NCBI GenBank assembly: GCA_900318555.1 | Contig: ONKX01000007.1 | Location: forward strand, 1-64,000 | DNA: 64,000 nucleotides | Reading direction: 5' to 3' | Source: an uncultured Prevotellaceae bacterium | GTDB lineage: Bacteria > Bacteroidota > Bacteroidia > Bacteroidales > Bacteroidaceae | Part shown: one piece after another, positions 36,104-45,215 of the stretch | Layout: every line of letters begins with the position of its first letter | Numbering within the stretch: position 1 is the stretch's first letter | Position numbers and translations under genes: made by a program | Notes under the pieces: generated by a model | What the model was told of the DNA's origin: nothing | Seen by the model: the letters and a program-made list of their open reading frames with translations, nothing else | Databases searched by the model: none

Positions 36104-36176
36104 ACTTTCGGAGTAACAAAAAATACTCCAAGAGTAATTTCAAATACTCTTGGAGTATTCTGAATTACTTTTGCAG
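36104..36176. repeat. 21-bp phased array (family A)
   Basis: Units start at 36104 (ACTTTCGGAGT), 36125 (ACTCCAAGAGT), 36146 (ACTCTTGGAGT) and 36167 (ACTTTTGCAG), all exactly 21 bp apart. The second and third cores are inverse complements of each other. It lies between convergent genes. Confidence 0.75.
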
Positions 36177-36201
36177 AATACATCGCCACACTCGACCTTA
36201 G

Positions 36202-36732
36202 TCAGAGAATTAATGACTCTGCGAATTTATAGATAATAATACCGGCAGTAACAGAGACATTCATCGAGTGCTTGATACCAAGCTGAGGTATCTCTAAACA
36301 GCCATCTGAGGCGTCTACTACTTCCTGGTGGACGCCTTTTACTTCATTTCCCATCACTACGGCGTATTTTAAGCCACGCTGAGGCACGAATGTGTGTAGT
36401 TTGGTACTATGTTCCACCTGCTCGACAGAAAGGACCGTATAGCCCTGTTTTTTCAGTTCATCGACAGCCTCCAAGGCCGTTTTAAAGTATTGCCAGCTGA
36501 CACTCTCCTCTGCACCAAGTGCCGTTTTATGAATTTCAGTCGATGGTGGCGTCTGGCATATACCGCAAAGATAGACTGCTTCTACACGAAAAGCATCACA
36601 TGTACGAAATACGCTACCAATGTTATACATTGAGCGCACGTCATCCAATACTACTATTAATGGTAGTTTCTCCGCCTCACGATACTCTTCTATCGTCAAG
36701 CGCTTCATCTCTATTGTCTTTATCTTTCTCAT
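36202..36732 (-). CDS. SpoU/TrmH-family RNA 2'-O-methyltransferase
   Basis: 176 residues; Met9 is an alternative start. All three SPOUT motifs are present: NIGSVFRTCDAF (37-48), GNEVKGV (128-134) and IPQLGIKHSMNVSVTAG (148-164), which form the knotted AdoMet site. It methylates a tRNA or rRNA ribose; the exact target is unknown. A minus-strand box TACCTTTG (36741-36748) lies nine bases upstream. The last 190 bases are duplicated as a truncated copy at 31581-31780, so this gene's 3' end may have been replaced when the BspA genes arrived. Confidence 0.9.
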   Translation of the reverse strand: MRKIKTIEMKRLTIEEYREAEKLPLIVVLDDVRSMYNIGSVFRTCDAFRVEAVYLCGICQTPPSTEIHKTALGAEESVSWQYFKTALEAVDELKKQGYTVLSVEQVEHSTKLHTFVPQRGLKYAVVMGNEVKGVHQEVVDASDGCLEIPQLGIKHSMNVSVTAGIIIYKFAESLIL

Positions 36733-36740
36733 TGTGTTTG

Positions 36741-36748
36741 CAAAGGTA
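36741..36748 (-). promoter_or_regulatory. -7 promoter box for trmH-like gene
   Basis: TACCTTTG on the minus strand, 9 bases before the start codon. Confidence 0.6.
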
Positions 36749-37123
36749 CAAAAAAGTGTGGATAACTATGTGCATAACCATGTTAATAATTCATTCATAA
36801 TTTCACAAATATACAATACTCCCCTACTCGACTGTGCATTTTAAGCATAAATTATAGCCTTTCAACTCATTTTTCCACCAAAAAATGCAAGAAAAAGATA
36901 TAAACTTATTAATTTTGCACCAAAATAGAGAATTGTGGATAAACTATCTAACGAACTAAGTATCAATTAGTAAGTATCCACAAAGGATGTGAACAACGTT
37001 AAATAAGGAGTGGATAAACATTCTGGCAAGTAAAAGCAGAAAAAGTTTTGCACTTATCAACCGCATATCATCCTTTTCATTCTCTTTTTAAAAAGAAAAA
37101 AAAAAAGAAAATAAAATATTAAT
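36749..37123. other. Candidate replication origin (oriC) with DnaA boxes
   Basis: An AT-rich gap of 375 bases between the divergent trmH-like and nadA genes. Three perfect DnaA boxes (TTATNCACA) are found on the minus strand at 36757-36765, 36769-36777 and 36934-36942. Two 8-of-9 matches lie at 36974-36982 (plus) and 37009-37017 (minus). The right end is a run of A/T-rich sequence (37083-37123) that could be the unwinding element. Two parS sites lie about 19 kb to the left, as expected near an origin. dnaA itself is not in the window. Gene orientation does not change cleanly here, which weakens the call. Confidence 0.6.
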
Positions 37124-38134
37124 GTGATGTTGAAAAAGGAGTGGAGAGAACAAGGATTCATTGATGAGGCTGTCAATGTTCCTGAAGGAATGAACGAGAC
37201 GGAATACTTGAAACAAGAGATTCGTCGCATGTGTCAGGAAAAGGGAGCTATCATTTTAGCTCACTATTATACCATTGGTGATATCCAGGATATTGCTGAT
37301 TTTGTAGGTGACTCATTGGCTTTGGCTCGTAAGGCTGCAGAGACAAATGCAAAGATGATGGTCATGTGTGGTGTTCACTTTATGGCAGAAACCTGTAAGT
37401 TGCTTTCTCCTAAGAAGATAGTACTCTGTCCGGACCTTAATGCCGGTTGTTCGTTAGCTGACTCGTGTAAAGCAGAAGACCTAAAGAAATTCAAGGACGA
37501 GCATCCTGGCTATCAAGTTATTTCGTATGTCAATACTACTGCTGCTGTAAAAGCCCTGACAGATGTTGTTGTTACCAGTGGTAATGCCAAAAAAGTTGTC
37601 GATCAGTTACCAAAAGATGCGAAGCTGATTTTTGGTCCTGACTATAACTTAGGTAATTATATCAACGAAGTGACAGGCAGAAATATGTTGCTTTGGAATG
37701 GTGGTTGTCATGTGCATGAACGTTTCTCAGTAGCAAAGATATTAGAACTTAAAAAGCAGTATCCTGATGCAATTGTAATGGCTCATTTGGAGTGTAAGGG
37801 TCCTGTATTGGCACTTGCTGACGTGAAGGGAAGTACTGCAACAATGCTTAATTATGCCCAGCAACATGATGACAAGCAATATATTGTAGCTACAGAGGCT
37901 GGTATTTTGCACGAGATGCAACGTTCTTGCCCAGACAAGGAATTTATACCTGTACCTCCTGAAATCAGCGAGAGCGGCTTAGAATGCAGTTGTAATGAGT
38001 GCCAGTATATGAAAATGAACACACTTTTGAAGATATACAATTGCTTGAAGCACGAATGGCCATCTGTTGAAGTAGATCCGAAAATAGCCAAAGAAGCTGT
38101 AAAACCTATCGAAAAAATGTTGAAGCTGAGTTAA
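37124..38134 (+). CDS. nadA: Quinolinate synthase
   Basis: 336 residues. Key NadA features are GAIILAHYYTIGDIQDIADFVGDSLAL at the N-terminus, MVMCGVHFMAETCKLL, NGGCHVHERF and CSCNECQYMKMNTL. These include the three Cys ligands of the 4Fe-4S cluster. It condenses iminoaspartate with dihydroxyacetone phosphate to quinolinate in NAD synthesis. nadB and nadC are not in the window. The phosphoethanolamine transferase-like gene starts two bases after its stop and is probably cotranscribed. A TAATTTTG box at 36910-36917 could be its promoter, with a leader running through the candidate oriC. Confidence 0.95.
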   Translation: MMLKKEWREQGFIDEAVNVPEGMNETEYLKQEIRRMCQEKGAIILAHYYTIGDIQDIADFVGDSLALARKAAETNAKMMVMCGVHFMAETCKLLSPKKIVLCPDLNAGCSLADSCKAEDLKKFKDEHPGYQVISYVNTTAAVKALTDVVVTSGNAKKVVDQLPKDAKLIFGPDYNLGNYINEVTGRNMLLWNGGCHVHERFSVAKILELKKQYPDAIVMAHLECKGPVLALADVKGSTATMLNYAQQHDDKQYIVATEAGILHEMQRSCPDKEFIPVPPEISESGLECSCNECQYMKMNTLLKIYNCLKHEWPSVEVDPKIAKEAVKPIEKMLKLS

Positions 38135-38136
38135 TT

Positions 38137-39891
38137 ATGATGTCTGAAAGGGTAAATAGAGTATTGAATAGTGTGTTATTTCCTATCAAGGATAACATAC
38201 TATTTTTTACTTTTATGTACCTGTTAGGAGCTATATGTATCATATTCGAACCTTTAGCTTGGTATGGAAGTAGATTATGGTCGTTATTAGAACTATTTAT
38301 TGATACCTATTTTCTGTGTTTATTTATTAGTTTGTTCCCTAAAAAAGTAAAAGGTGTCGTCAAAGCTTTCTTATATATAATACTATACGTTGTAGCCATA
38401 ATAGACATGACTTGCTACGTAAGGCTTGGAATGGGAATTTTACCTATCTATTATCAAACCTTTGTCCAGTCGAATTTGAATGAGACAACGGAAATGTTAG
38501 AAACATATTTATCTACTTCCATCATTCTGAGTCCACTCTTACTTATTCTCGTTCTTTTGTTATTACATATTATAGTTGCTTGTAAGAAAAAGAATATTAG
38601 CTTTTCTTTTAAAACTGCTTATTCAAGACCAATAAAAATAGTTGCAACGGCATTACTATTATGTTCTTTGGTTTTGAGTTATGGAAATAAAAAGTATTTT
38701 TTTTACAGGGTAATATGCCAGACAAGCGAGCTTGATTTTCAGGAGAAATATGATATGACTCCAGCGACGGGTTTTTATATTCCTATTTACCGATTGGCAT
38801 ACTCTATTTCTGAATATAATAGCTTAAAACATGTAACCAAAACATTACGTAAAACACTTAATAAGCATACTGTTGACAGTTGTCAATATACATGTCCTGA
38901 TATTGTTCTCATCATAGGTGAAAGTTATAATCGCAGTCATTCACAACTATATGGTTATCCATTGCCGACAACTCCTTATCAAAATACTTTATATAAAACA
39001 GGCAAATTGGTTCCTTTTACTAATGTTATCACCAGTTGGAATATGACTTGCGAGTCGTTTGAAGATATGTTTTCATTGTATGCTGTAGGTGATAAGGGAA
39101 ACTGGTACGACTATCCCTTCTTTACAACGATGTTTCGTCAGGCTGGATATAATGTTTTCTTTTTGAGTAATCAGTTTGTGATGAATCCAAGCGAATCGTT
39201 CAGCGCTTTTATTGAGGACATTTTCATCAATGACAAGGAAATAAGTGAGCTACAATTCTCTCATCGTAATGAAAACATTCATCCTTACGATATGGGTTTA
39301 TTGGACGATTATCAAAAGATGAAGAAGTTATCTTCAGCTCATAATCTTTGGATATTCCACACCATGGGATTGCATGCAAAGTTCAGTGAACGTTATCCTT
39401 CGGAATGGAAGAAGTTTACTTTAGCAGACTATCATCGTCCTGATTTGAGTGAAGAACAATTGGAAGAACTGACAGATTATGATAATGCTATATTGTATAA
39501 CGATTACTTTTTGAATGCTATAATCAATGCTTTCAAGGACAAAGAAACCGTTTTAGTCTTTTTATCCGATCATGGTGAGCGCATTTTTGACAATAGTACA
39601 GAGTTTGGACGTAACCTGTCGTGGAATGCGAATGATATAAAACAACAGTTTGAGATTCCTTTCTGGCTTTATTTTACTGATGCCTATTGCGAGAAACATC
39701 CAGATATAGTGGAGACAGCTATCGGTGTCAGTAATAAGCGTTATATGACGGATATTTTATCACACACATTGATTAATCTTGCAGGAATCCGGAGTAAATA
39801 CTATCAGCCACAATATGATATTCTGAATCCAGCCTATCATGAGAAACGGAAGAGAATCATCAGAAACCAGCGCGACTTTGATACAATTTAA
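38137..39891 (+). CDS. Phosphoethanolamine transferase (EptA-like)
   Basis: 584 residues. About five membrane helices fill the first 200 residues. A periplasmic sulfatase-fold domain follows, with the metal-binding start IVLIIGESYNRSHSQLYGY (near 260), the likely nucleophile region WNMTCESFEDMFSLY, and the metal site FLSDHGERIF (near 477-483). Enzymes of this type transfer phosphoethanolamine from phosphatidylethanolamine to lipid A or other glycans, which reduces sensitivity to cationic peptides. It starts two bases after nadA and converges with gtrA, overlapping its end by four bases. The acceptor cannot be told from the sequence. Confidence 0.85.
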   Translation: MMSERVNRVLNSVLFPIKDNILFFTFMYLLGAICIIFEPLAWYGSRLWSLLELFIDTYFLCLFISLFPKKVKGVVKAFLYIILYVVAIIDMTCYVRLGMGILPIYYQTFVQSNLNETTEMLETYLSTSIILSPLLLILVLLLLHIIVACKKKNISFSFKTAYSRPIKIVATALLLCSLVLSYGNKKYFFYRVICQTSELDFQEKYDMTPATGFYIPIYRLAYSISEYNSLKHVTKTLRKTLNKHTVDSCQYTCPDIVLIIGESYNRSHSQLYGYPLPTTPYQNTLYKTGKLVPFTNVITSWNMTCESFEDMFSLYAVGDKGNWYDYPFFTTMFRQAGYNVFFLSNQFVMNPSESFSAFIEDIFINDKEISELQFSHRNENIHPYDMGLLDDYQKMKKLSSAHNLWIFHTMGLHAKFSERYPSEWKKFTLADYHRPDLSEEQLEELTDYDNAILYNDYFLNAIINAFKDKETVLVFLSDHGERIFDNSTEFGRNLSWNANDIKQQFEIPFWLYFTDAYCEKHPDIVETAIGVSNKRYMTDILSHTLINLAGIRSKYYQPQYDILNPAYHEKRKRIIRNQRDFDTI

Positions 39892-40313
39892 GCACTTTGT
39901 TTAAAGGCAAAAAAACGTTGTCCTAAGTAGTTGAGAGCTGTAAAGAGACACATACCAAAGGTCATAGATACATTCTCCTGGACAGTAATACTGTAATCTG
40001 ATAGTATCCACATCATCAATGGTTTGGCAATGCTGTAAGCAATGACATAGCATACTGCAATATTGATAATAAATTTAGCTATCGACTTCCAACTGCTACC
40101 ATGATAGTTGAAGGTGAAATACCTATTGAGGAAGTAGCTGACGATGCTTCCAACGATATAGTTGGAGGCTGATGATACCCAGTAGCTGAAATGAAAGACA
40201 TTATAGAATACGAACATCACAGTTGCACCTACTGTCACATTCACCATACCTACCAAGACAAATTTCATGAATGTCTTGTCAGTAAACAATGATAATTTAT
40301 TATTTAACCACAT
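39888..40313 (-). CDS. GtrA-family membrane protein
   Basis: 141 residues with four hydrophobic helices (FVLVGMVNVTVGATVMFVFY, YIVGSIVSYFLNRYFTF, IINIAVCYVIAYSIA, MTFGMCLFTALNYLGQRFF). This matches the GtrA/DPMS family, which helps flip undecaprenyl- or dolichol-linked sugars across the membrane or assists glycosyltransferases. It is the last gene of the leuS operon and overlaps the cotH-like gene by 14 bases. The C-terminus ends in FFAFKQSA. Confidence 0.85.
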   Translation of the reverse strand: MWLNNKLSLFTDKTFMKFVLVGMVNVTVGATVMFVFYNVFHFSYWVSSASNYIVGSIVSYFLNRYFTFNYHGSSWKSIAKFIINIAVCYVIAYSIAKPLMMWILSDYSITVQENVSMTFGMCLFTALNYLGQRFFAFKQSA

Positions 40314-41685
40314 ACTTTTTTCCGTTACTTATAAAAAGTCGATTGATAGAATTACTATTTTTATTTATCAATTGACCATTTAAATTGTAAATATGATTAT
40401 TTTTGTATTTTACATTAATAGTATTGATGGATGTTGAGGCAGGAAATACTTCTCTGTCTAGATATTGCATATGACGAGTAATCCAATCTGTAATATATAT
40501 AATCTCATTATCATAATTAATTGTCAGATTGTTTACATCACTATCTCCAGACCATTTATTTTCTTCGCGTTCAGCAGCTCCACTTAATTTAAGAAGGTCA
40601 TAATAATTTTGATAGCGATTGATAAGATTTTCATTTGAGAAAAATGTTTTACGAAGACTATAGTAACGTTCCAATACCTTTTCGTTGAAGTTATCAACAT
40701 TATTTTTCTCTAAACGAGTAATAATATTCAGAACATTTAATTTACCAAATTCAGGAGAGCTGAAACCATCATAATAGTAATCTAGATATTTTGATCCGAC
40801 AGTGAGATCAAGGTCCCAAACAGCAAGGGTGAGTTTTTTATCATTTTGTTGGTCGTAAACAGCCCAGTACATGTTTTTTCCTTCATTGTCAAGAGCACTG
40901 AGTACATTAATAAAAAGATAATAGTCTATAATGACAGGAATATCGAAATACTCACTGACATGTTGGCTAAATTCTTCATCAGTACTATTGACAACAAAAT
41001 TAATAGCGTTCCACAATGTGCTGTAGTCAGTTGCTGGTAAGTCGTCACCAGGTTCAGGATATTTAGCTTCAAAAACATCCATCATCAGTTGACTGTTATC
41101 ATATTCTTCAGGAACTACACTAAAACCAGAGCTACTATATCCTGTAGATTTCCATAGTACGCCATGTATGGTACCATCCTTATCAAACTTTTTTAGTTTC
41201 ATCTGCTTACGGTCCATACACTCCATAAGACAATAAATTCCTCTATATTCTTCGTTTAGGTAAACTTCAACAACTTGTCCTCTAACACCTGAAAGAGCCT
41301 TTGGTTCTTGATCAATATAATATGGCTTAGTAGCAAAATCATTCCATAATTCGGTAGCGATTCTATTTCTTAGTCTGAATACGTCAGCCTGTCCAGCATC
41401 TAATATCCAGTTATTGTCATTACGCATTCCAAAAAAGGTATGATCTTCAGTGAATTTTATCTTATAGTTACGTTTATGTTTTCCTTCAGCATTAGTTGTT
41501 CCTCCACGCCACTTTATTCGTGCAGAAAGATTATTATCAGAAGAACCATCAGGATAAATGATACTGACAGTACCCTCTTGATAATCATAACCAAAATAAC
41601 CAGATAGTTTTATGATGGGTAACTGATTTTGTGCATTGATGGAAATGCAGATAAATAACAATATTGAAACAATATATTTTTTCAT
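40300..41685 (-). CDS. Secreted CotH-family kinase-like protein
   Basis: 461 residues. A signal peptide (MKKYIVSILLFICISINA) leads into a CotH domain: IKWRGGTTNAEGKHKRNYKIKF, WILDAGQADVFRLRNRIATELW, VEVYLNEEYRGIYCLMECMDRKQMKL, and the metal-binding LAVWDLDLTVG. CotH proteins are atypical kinases first known from spore coats; secreted bacterial members are often annotated as adhesion or carbohydrate-related. The C-terminus carries the window's common tail (YNLNGQLINK, RLFISNGKKYVVK). It lies in the leuS operon, three bases after the acyltransferase and overlapping gtrA. Confidence 0.85.
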   Translation of the reverse strand: MKKYIVSILLFICISINAQNQLPIIKLSGYFGYDYQEGTVSIIYPDGSSDNNLSARIKWRGGTTNAEGKHKRNYKIKFTEDHTFFGMRNDNNWILDAGQADVFRLRNRIATELWNDFATKPYYIDQEPKALSGVRGQVVEVYLNEEYRGIYCLMECMDRKQMKLKKFDKDGTIHGVLWKSTGYSSSGFSVVPEEYDNSQLMMDVFEAKYPEPGDDLPATDYSTLWNAINFVVNSTDEEFSQHVSEYFDIPVIIDYYLFINVLSALDNEGKNMYWAVYDQQNDKKLTLAVWDLDLTVGSKYLDYYYDGFSSPEFGKLNVLNIITRLEKNNVDNFNEKVLERYYSLRKTFFSNENLINRYQNYYDLLKLSGAAEREENKWSGDSDVNNLTINYDNEIIYITDWITRHMQYLDREVFPASTSINTINVKYKNNHIYNLNGQLINKNSNSINRLFISNGKKYVVK

Positions 41686-41688
41686 AAT

Positions 41689-42648
41689 CTATCTGATGAT
41701 TCTTGTTATGAATGGTATATATTTGTATATTAAATATGTCAGGGTAGTAGCAAGAAGATAGACAGCTATTAGAGCCAGTAAATACCTATATAAATAGTTA
41801 TTATAAGGTAAGCCAATCTTATTGAAAAAGATTGAGATTATGAGTGGACAACCACCACAAAGGAAATAATAAATTATGCAATGACGGCCTGTCCATTCTA
41901 TCATCTTGCAACGTGGAATGTAACGGATGATGGATATAACAAGCATTAGCCATACAATACAATCGGCTAAGAATAGTGGTACATTCTCAATGGCGATATT
42001 CCGCATGGGTAAATCAACATGATATTCATATACTTTTATAATGATAAGAATCAATAGAAATATTAATGAATATAATGGTTTGTTGATAGTGTTGAAATGA
42101 TTGTCGTATTGATGGTAGATATAGCCTGCAGAAAGGAAAGTAACAGCTAATAATGCATCTTGCCATTGCCAATAATTATGTTGATTAAATGGGATAACAT
42201 AATAGATAATGAGACAGGCTATGGCGTCTGTTAATAACCAGGTTATTTTTCCACGTGTTTTCGTAAGTAATAAAGCGAAAAAGAGTTCACCAACTATGAG
42301 TGCTGCAATAAACCATGAAGCTCGTCCAGTTATAATATTAATAACGATTTCTTGTAGGTTGATTGCCTCCTGTCGAACGAGTAATTTAGGAACGGCTATT
42401 AGTGAGGTGAATATAAAATAAGGAAATAATAACGATCTTGCTATAGCATTCAGTTTTTTCTTCAGACTGAATGATTCTGGACGATAGAACAAGTAGCCAG
42501 AGATGAAATAGAACAATATGATAGCATTGGTGACATAGATATAGTAAGGTGTCACATCGTATTCTTTGTAATATACCTCTGTATGGAATACGAGGATTAG
42601 CATCATGGATAATCCACGTAGAAAATCTATCCAACCGATTCTGTTCAT
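41689..42648 (-). CDS. Membrane acyltransferase (acyltransferase 3 family)
   Basis: 319 residues with about ten hydrophobic helices. The start MNRIGWIDFLRGLSMMLILVFHTEVY holds the family's characteristic R-G and catalytic His. Such enzymes O-acetylate surface sugars such as O-antigen, capsule or peptidoglycan. It lies 12 bases after porZ and three bases before cotH, inside the leuS operon. The neighbouring GtrA-like and CotH-like genes suggest a cell-surface role; the substrate is unknown. Confidence 0.85.
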   Translation of the reverse strand: MNRIGWIDFLRGLSMMLILVFHTEVYYKEYDVTPYYIYVTNAIILFYFISGYLFYRPESFSLKKKLNAIARSLLFPYFIFTSLIAVPKLLVRQEAINLQEIVINIITGRASWFIAALIVGELFFALLLTKTRGKITWLLTDAIACLIIYYVIPFNQHNYWQWQDALLAVTFLSAGYIYHQYDNHFNTINKPLYSLIFLLILIIIKVYEYHVDLPMRNIAIENVPLFLADCIVWLMLVISIIRYIPRCKMIEWTGRHCIIYYFLCGGCPLIISIFFNKIGLPYNNYLYRYLLALIAVYLLATTLTYLIYKYIPFITRIIR

Positions 42649-42660
42649 ATTGAATGATTA

Positions 42661-44556
42661 TCAGTTGATGATGGCAATCTTGCAGACAGTCCCTTTCTCT
42701 CCTTTATTCGTTGCAGTAGCAACCATATAGACACCAGAGGTCACTCTCCTACCCTGTTTGTCGCATCCGTCCCAAGTATATGTGCCACCATTACTGCGTC
42801 CCTCATTGACTACTGCGCCATTGGCAGAGAGAATTTTCACGTCAGCATTCAGTGTGAGGCCAGTAATAGTGATAGGACCCGTATAACCAGGTTCCACAGG
42901 ATTAGGATAAGCCCAAACGTTGTCTGACGTCATTTCTGTATTCGTTTCAGTAGCATCACTGATATACGAACACAAGCCCTTGTCTGTACCAAAGAAAACC
43001 TCACCAGTAGTCTGGTTAATGGCAATAGACATAACGCTGTTTGAAAGCAGTTTACTATTGTCAGTAGTAAAGTGTTGCAACTGGGTCATGTTATCAGCAC
43101 TAATCAAATAAACGCCATTACCGTTGGTAGCAAACCACTTACGTCCACCACCATCAATAGCAATATTTGTAATATTTATGCCAGACAAAAGATAGTCAGC
43201 GAAGTTAGTACCATCGTTACGAGGCACTTTTACTTGAATAAGTGGCGCTTCTCCATTCAAAATGCTGGCTTTTTCAATCATAAACGGCCCTTGATCGGTA
43301 CCAATCCACAGGTTATTTTCCAAGTCTTCCGTAACACACTTTACACCATATAGATTCTGGATAGTTGTACCATCCTGATTGACGAAATTCTCATAAGCAG
43401 CAGCTTTGTCAATATCTATATCATAACGATAATAGGCGGGCTTTATAAAGTGGTCATTAACAAACCACATCAAATCACGACTATCAATAAGTATTTGGGA
43501 TAAATTACCATTACTTTTGTTATAATATCCACCATCATTGAGTTTCATCCATTCCTGATGATTGAACTTTGTGAATTGTCCGTCTTTTAGTCGTATCAGT
43601 GATGATGTAGGAGCCTGACTATTCAATAGCCACAGATTACCTTGTTTGTCATATTTCACGCCTGTCACCAACTGATAATTCTTACTTTTTCCGTTATAGG
43701 CTTCTATAGGACTGTTTGCATTATTGTAATACTTAACGAATTTCTCGTTTCTGAATTCATAAAGACCATTTCTGCTTCCAGCAAAGATATGATTTTCGTC
43801 CGATGGGTCAATATCAAAACAATAGGCTCCTTGATACGATACTCCTGTAATATCGCTGATACCTTCACTTTGGTACAATATCCACTTATTATCCTTCAGA
43901 ATCTGTATAGCACCAGGACTTTCTAAATCACCATTTGAAGTATAAAGTTTGCCGTTAGTGAATTTCATGAATCCAAAGTAGTTATTCTTTGGTCCATCAG
44001 GATTGAGCGTTTTTACCAGGTCAATATATTTCTCGTAGTCGCTATTGTCTTCGTCAGGCAGCGAGGTAGGATATTCTGGATTGTTTGGCGTATAGCTTTC
44101 AGCAATCTCAGCACGCTGGACGTTGACTTTCACGATACCAAAACCACAGATAAGATAAGCGTAAACACCGTCAATACGAATACTTGTGACCGTCTTATCG
44201 CCAGTCATTACCTTGGAGTATAGGTCACTGATATTGATAATATTACCGTTTGGTTCAACAAGGTCAATATTCGAGTTCTGATAGACAGCTACCAGACGCT
44301 TGGCTTTAGGACACCAGCGGATATGAGTAATGTATGTGTCGCTGAGGCCATTCACCCTGTCATAAGTGACAATAGACTGGTCGTTTTTGTTGTATTGATA
44401 GAGGCCATTGGAAGCCAATACGAAGATATCATCACCTGCCGACTGAATCTCCTGGACATCATGATATGCCAGATAATTACGCCAAGTACCGATTTGACAA
44501 ATTGACAATTGACAATTGACAATAAACAATAACAGGGCAATGATGATTTTCTTCAT
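42661..44556 (-). CDS. porZ: PorZ-like type IX secretion protein
   Basis: 631 residues. A signal peptide (MKKIIIALLLFIVNCQLSIC) leads into beta-propeller repeats. The start GTWRNYLAYHDVQEI / NGLYQYNKNDQSIVTYDRVNGLSD and later blades (NNLWIGTDQGPFMIEKASIL, GGGRKWFATNGNGVYLIS) match the PorZ family. It ends in a FlgD-like/CTD domain (VWAYPNPVEPGYTGPITITGLT to VTSGVYMVATATNKG). PorZ is part of the surface attachment complex that links type IX cargo to lipopolysaccharide. P. gingivalis PorZ is about 776 residues. This one jumps from QRAEIAESYT to PNNPEYPTSL, where part of a blade may be missing. It is the fourth gene of the leuS operon. Confidence 0.75.
   Translation of the reverse strand: MKKIIIALLLFIVNCQLSICQIGTWRNYLAYHDVQEIQSAGDDIFVLASNGLYQYNKNDQSIVTYDRVNGLSDTYITHIRWCPKAKRLVAVYQNSNIDLVEPNGNIINISDLYSKVMTGDKTVTSIRIDGVYAYLICGFGIVKVNVQRAEIAESYTPNNPEYPTSLPDEDNSDYEKYIDLVKTLNPDGPKNNYFGFMKFTNGKLYTSNGDLESPGAIQILKDNKWILYQSEGISDITGVSYQGAYCFDIDPSDENHIFAGSRNGLYEFRNEKFVKYYNNANSPIEAYNGKSKNYQLVTGVKYDKQGNLWLLNSQAPTSSLIRLKDGQFTKFNHQEWMKLNDGGYYNKSNGNLSQILIDSRDLMWFVNDHFIKPAYYRYDIDIDKAAAYENFVNQDGTTIQNLYGVKCVTEDLENNLWIGTDQGPFMIEKASILNGEAPLIQVKVPRNDGTNFADYLLSGINITNIAIDGGGRKWFATNGNGVYLISADNMTQLQHFTTDNSKLLSNSVMSIAINQTTGEVFFGTDKGLCSYISDATETNTEMTSDNVWAYPNPVEPGYTGPITITGLTLNADVKILSANGAVVNEGRSNGGTYTWDGCDKQGRRVTSGVYMVATATNKGEKGTVCKIAIIN
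44494..44523. repeat. 7-bp tandem repeat in the porZ signal peptide
   Basis: GACAATT is repeated about three times with a degenerate unit at each end, encoding the IVNCQLSIC part of the signal peptide. Seven is not a multiple of three, so a change in copy number would shift the frame. Confidence 0.55.
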
Positions 44557-44559
44557 ATT

Positions 44560-45201
44560 TTACAGTGTCTTTAAGTATTCTGCCAACTTCTGGGTGGCTC
44601 GAGCACGATGGCTGATCTGGTTCTTGATGTCAGCCCCCAGCTCAGCAAACGTCTTATCGTAGCCATCAGGACGGAATATGGGGTCATAGCCAAACCCCTC
44701 TGCCCCACTCTTCTCTCGTGTTATCTCGCCATTGACGATACCCTCGAACTTGTGTACCAGTTTAACGCTGGTACAGCCACAGGGACAGACGTCCTTCTTC
44801 TCTATTAACGCAATAACGGTACGAAATCTTGCCTTGCGATTGTTATTATTTGCTAACTCGCGCAATAATCGGGCCATATTGGCCTCTGAATCGTGACTGA
44901 GTGTTTGTTGCGATTCAGTCGCAACAGACTCTAAAGAAGCATAGCGGGCTGAATAGACTCCAGGAGCGCCATTAAGCGCTTCCACCTCAAGGCCGGTATC
45001 ATCCGCAAAGCACGAGAGGTGGTATTTATTGTAGATGTATTCTGCTTTCATGAGGGCATTTTCCTCAAGGGTAGCGCCAGTCTCTGGAATATCCTCGTGA
45101 CAACCAATATCAGCCAAGGAAACCACCTCGAACGAAGATCCAAGAATGGCACGAATCTCTGAGAGTTTGTGCTCGTTATTTGTTGCAAAAACTATTTTCA
45201 T
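44560..45201 (-). CDS. rdgB: Non-canonical purine NTP pyrophosphatase
   Basis: 213 residues. HAM1/RdgB motifs: the start [15 protein letters not shown], the catalytic [25 protein letters not shown] and the C-terminal [11 protein letters not shown] followed by [10 protein letters not shown]. It hydrolyses ITP, dITP and XTP to monophosphates, keeping them out of nucleic acids. It lies 14 bases after the yitT-like gene and three bases before porZ, in the leuS operon. It carries a Cys-containing insert ([16 protein letters not shown]) between core strands. Confidence 0.95.
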   Translation of the reverse strand: MKIVFATNNEHKLSEIRAILGSSFEVVSLADIGCHEDIPETGATLEENALMKAEYIYNKYHLSCFADDTGLEVEALNGAPGVYSARYASLESVATESQQTLSHDSEANMARLLRELANNNNRKARFRTVIALIEKKDVCPCGCTSVKLVHKFEGIVNGEITREKSGAEGFGYDPIFRPDGYDKTFAELGADIKNQISHRARATQKLAEYLKTL

Positions 45202-45215
45202 GTTTCTATATTCTT

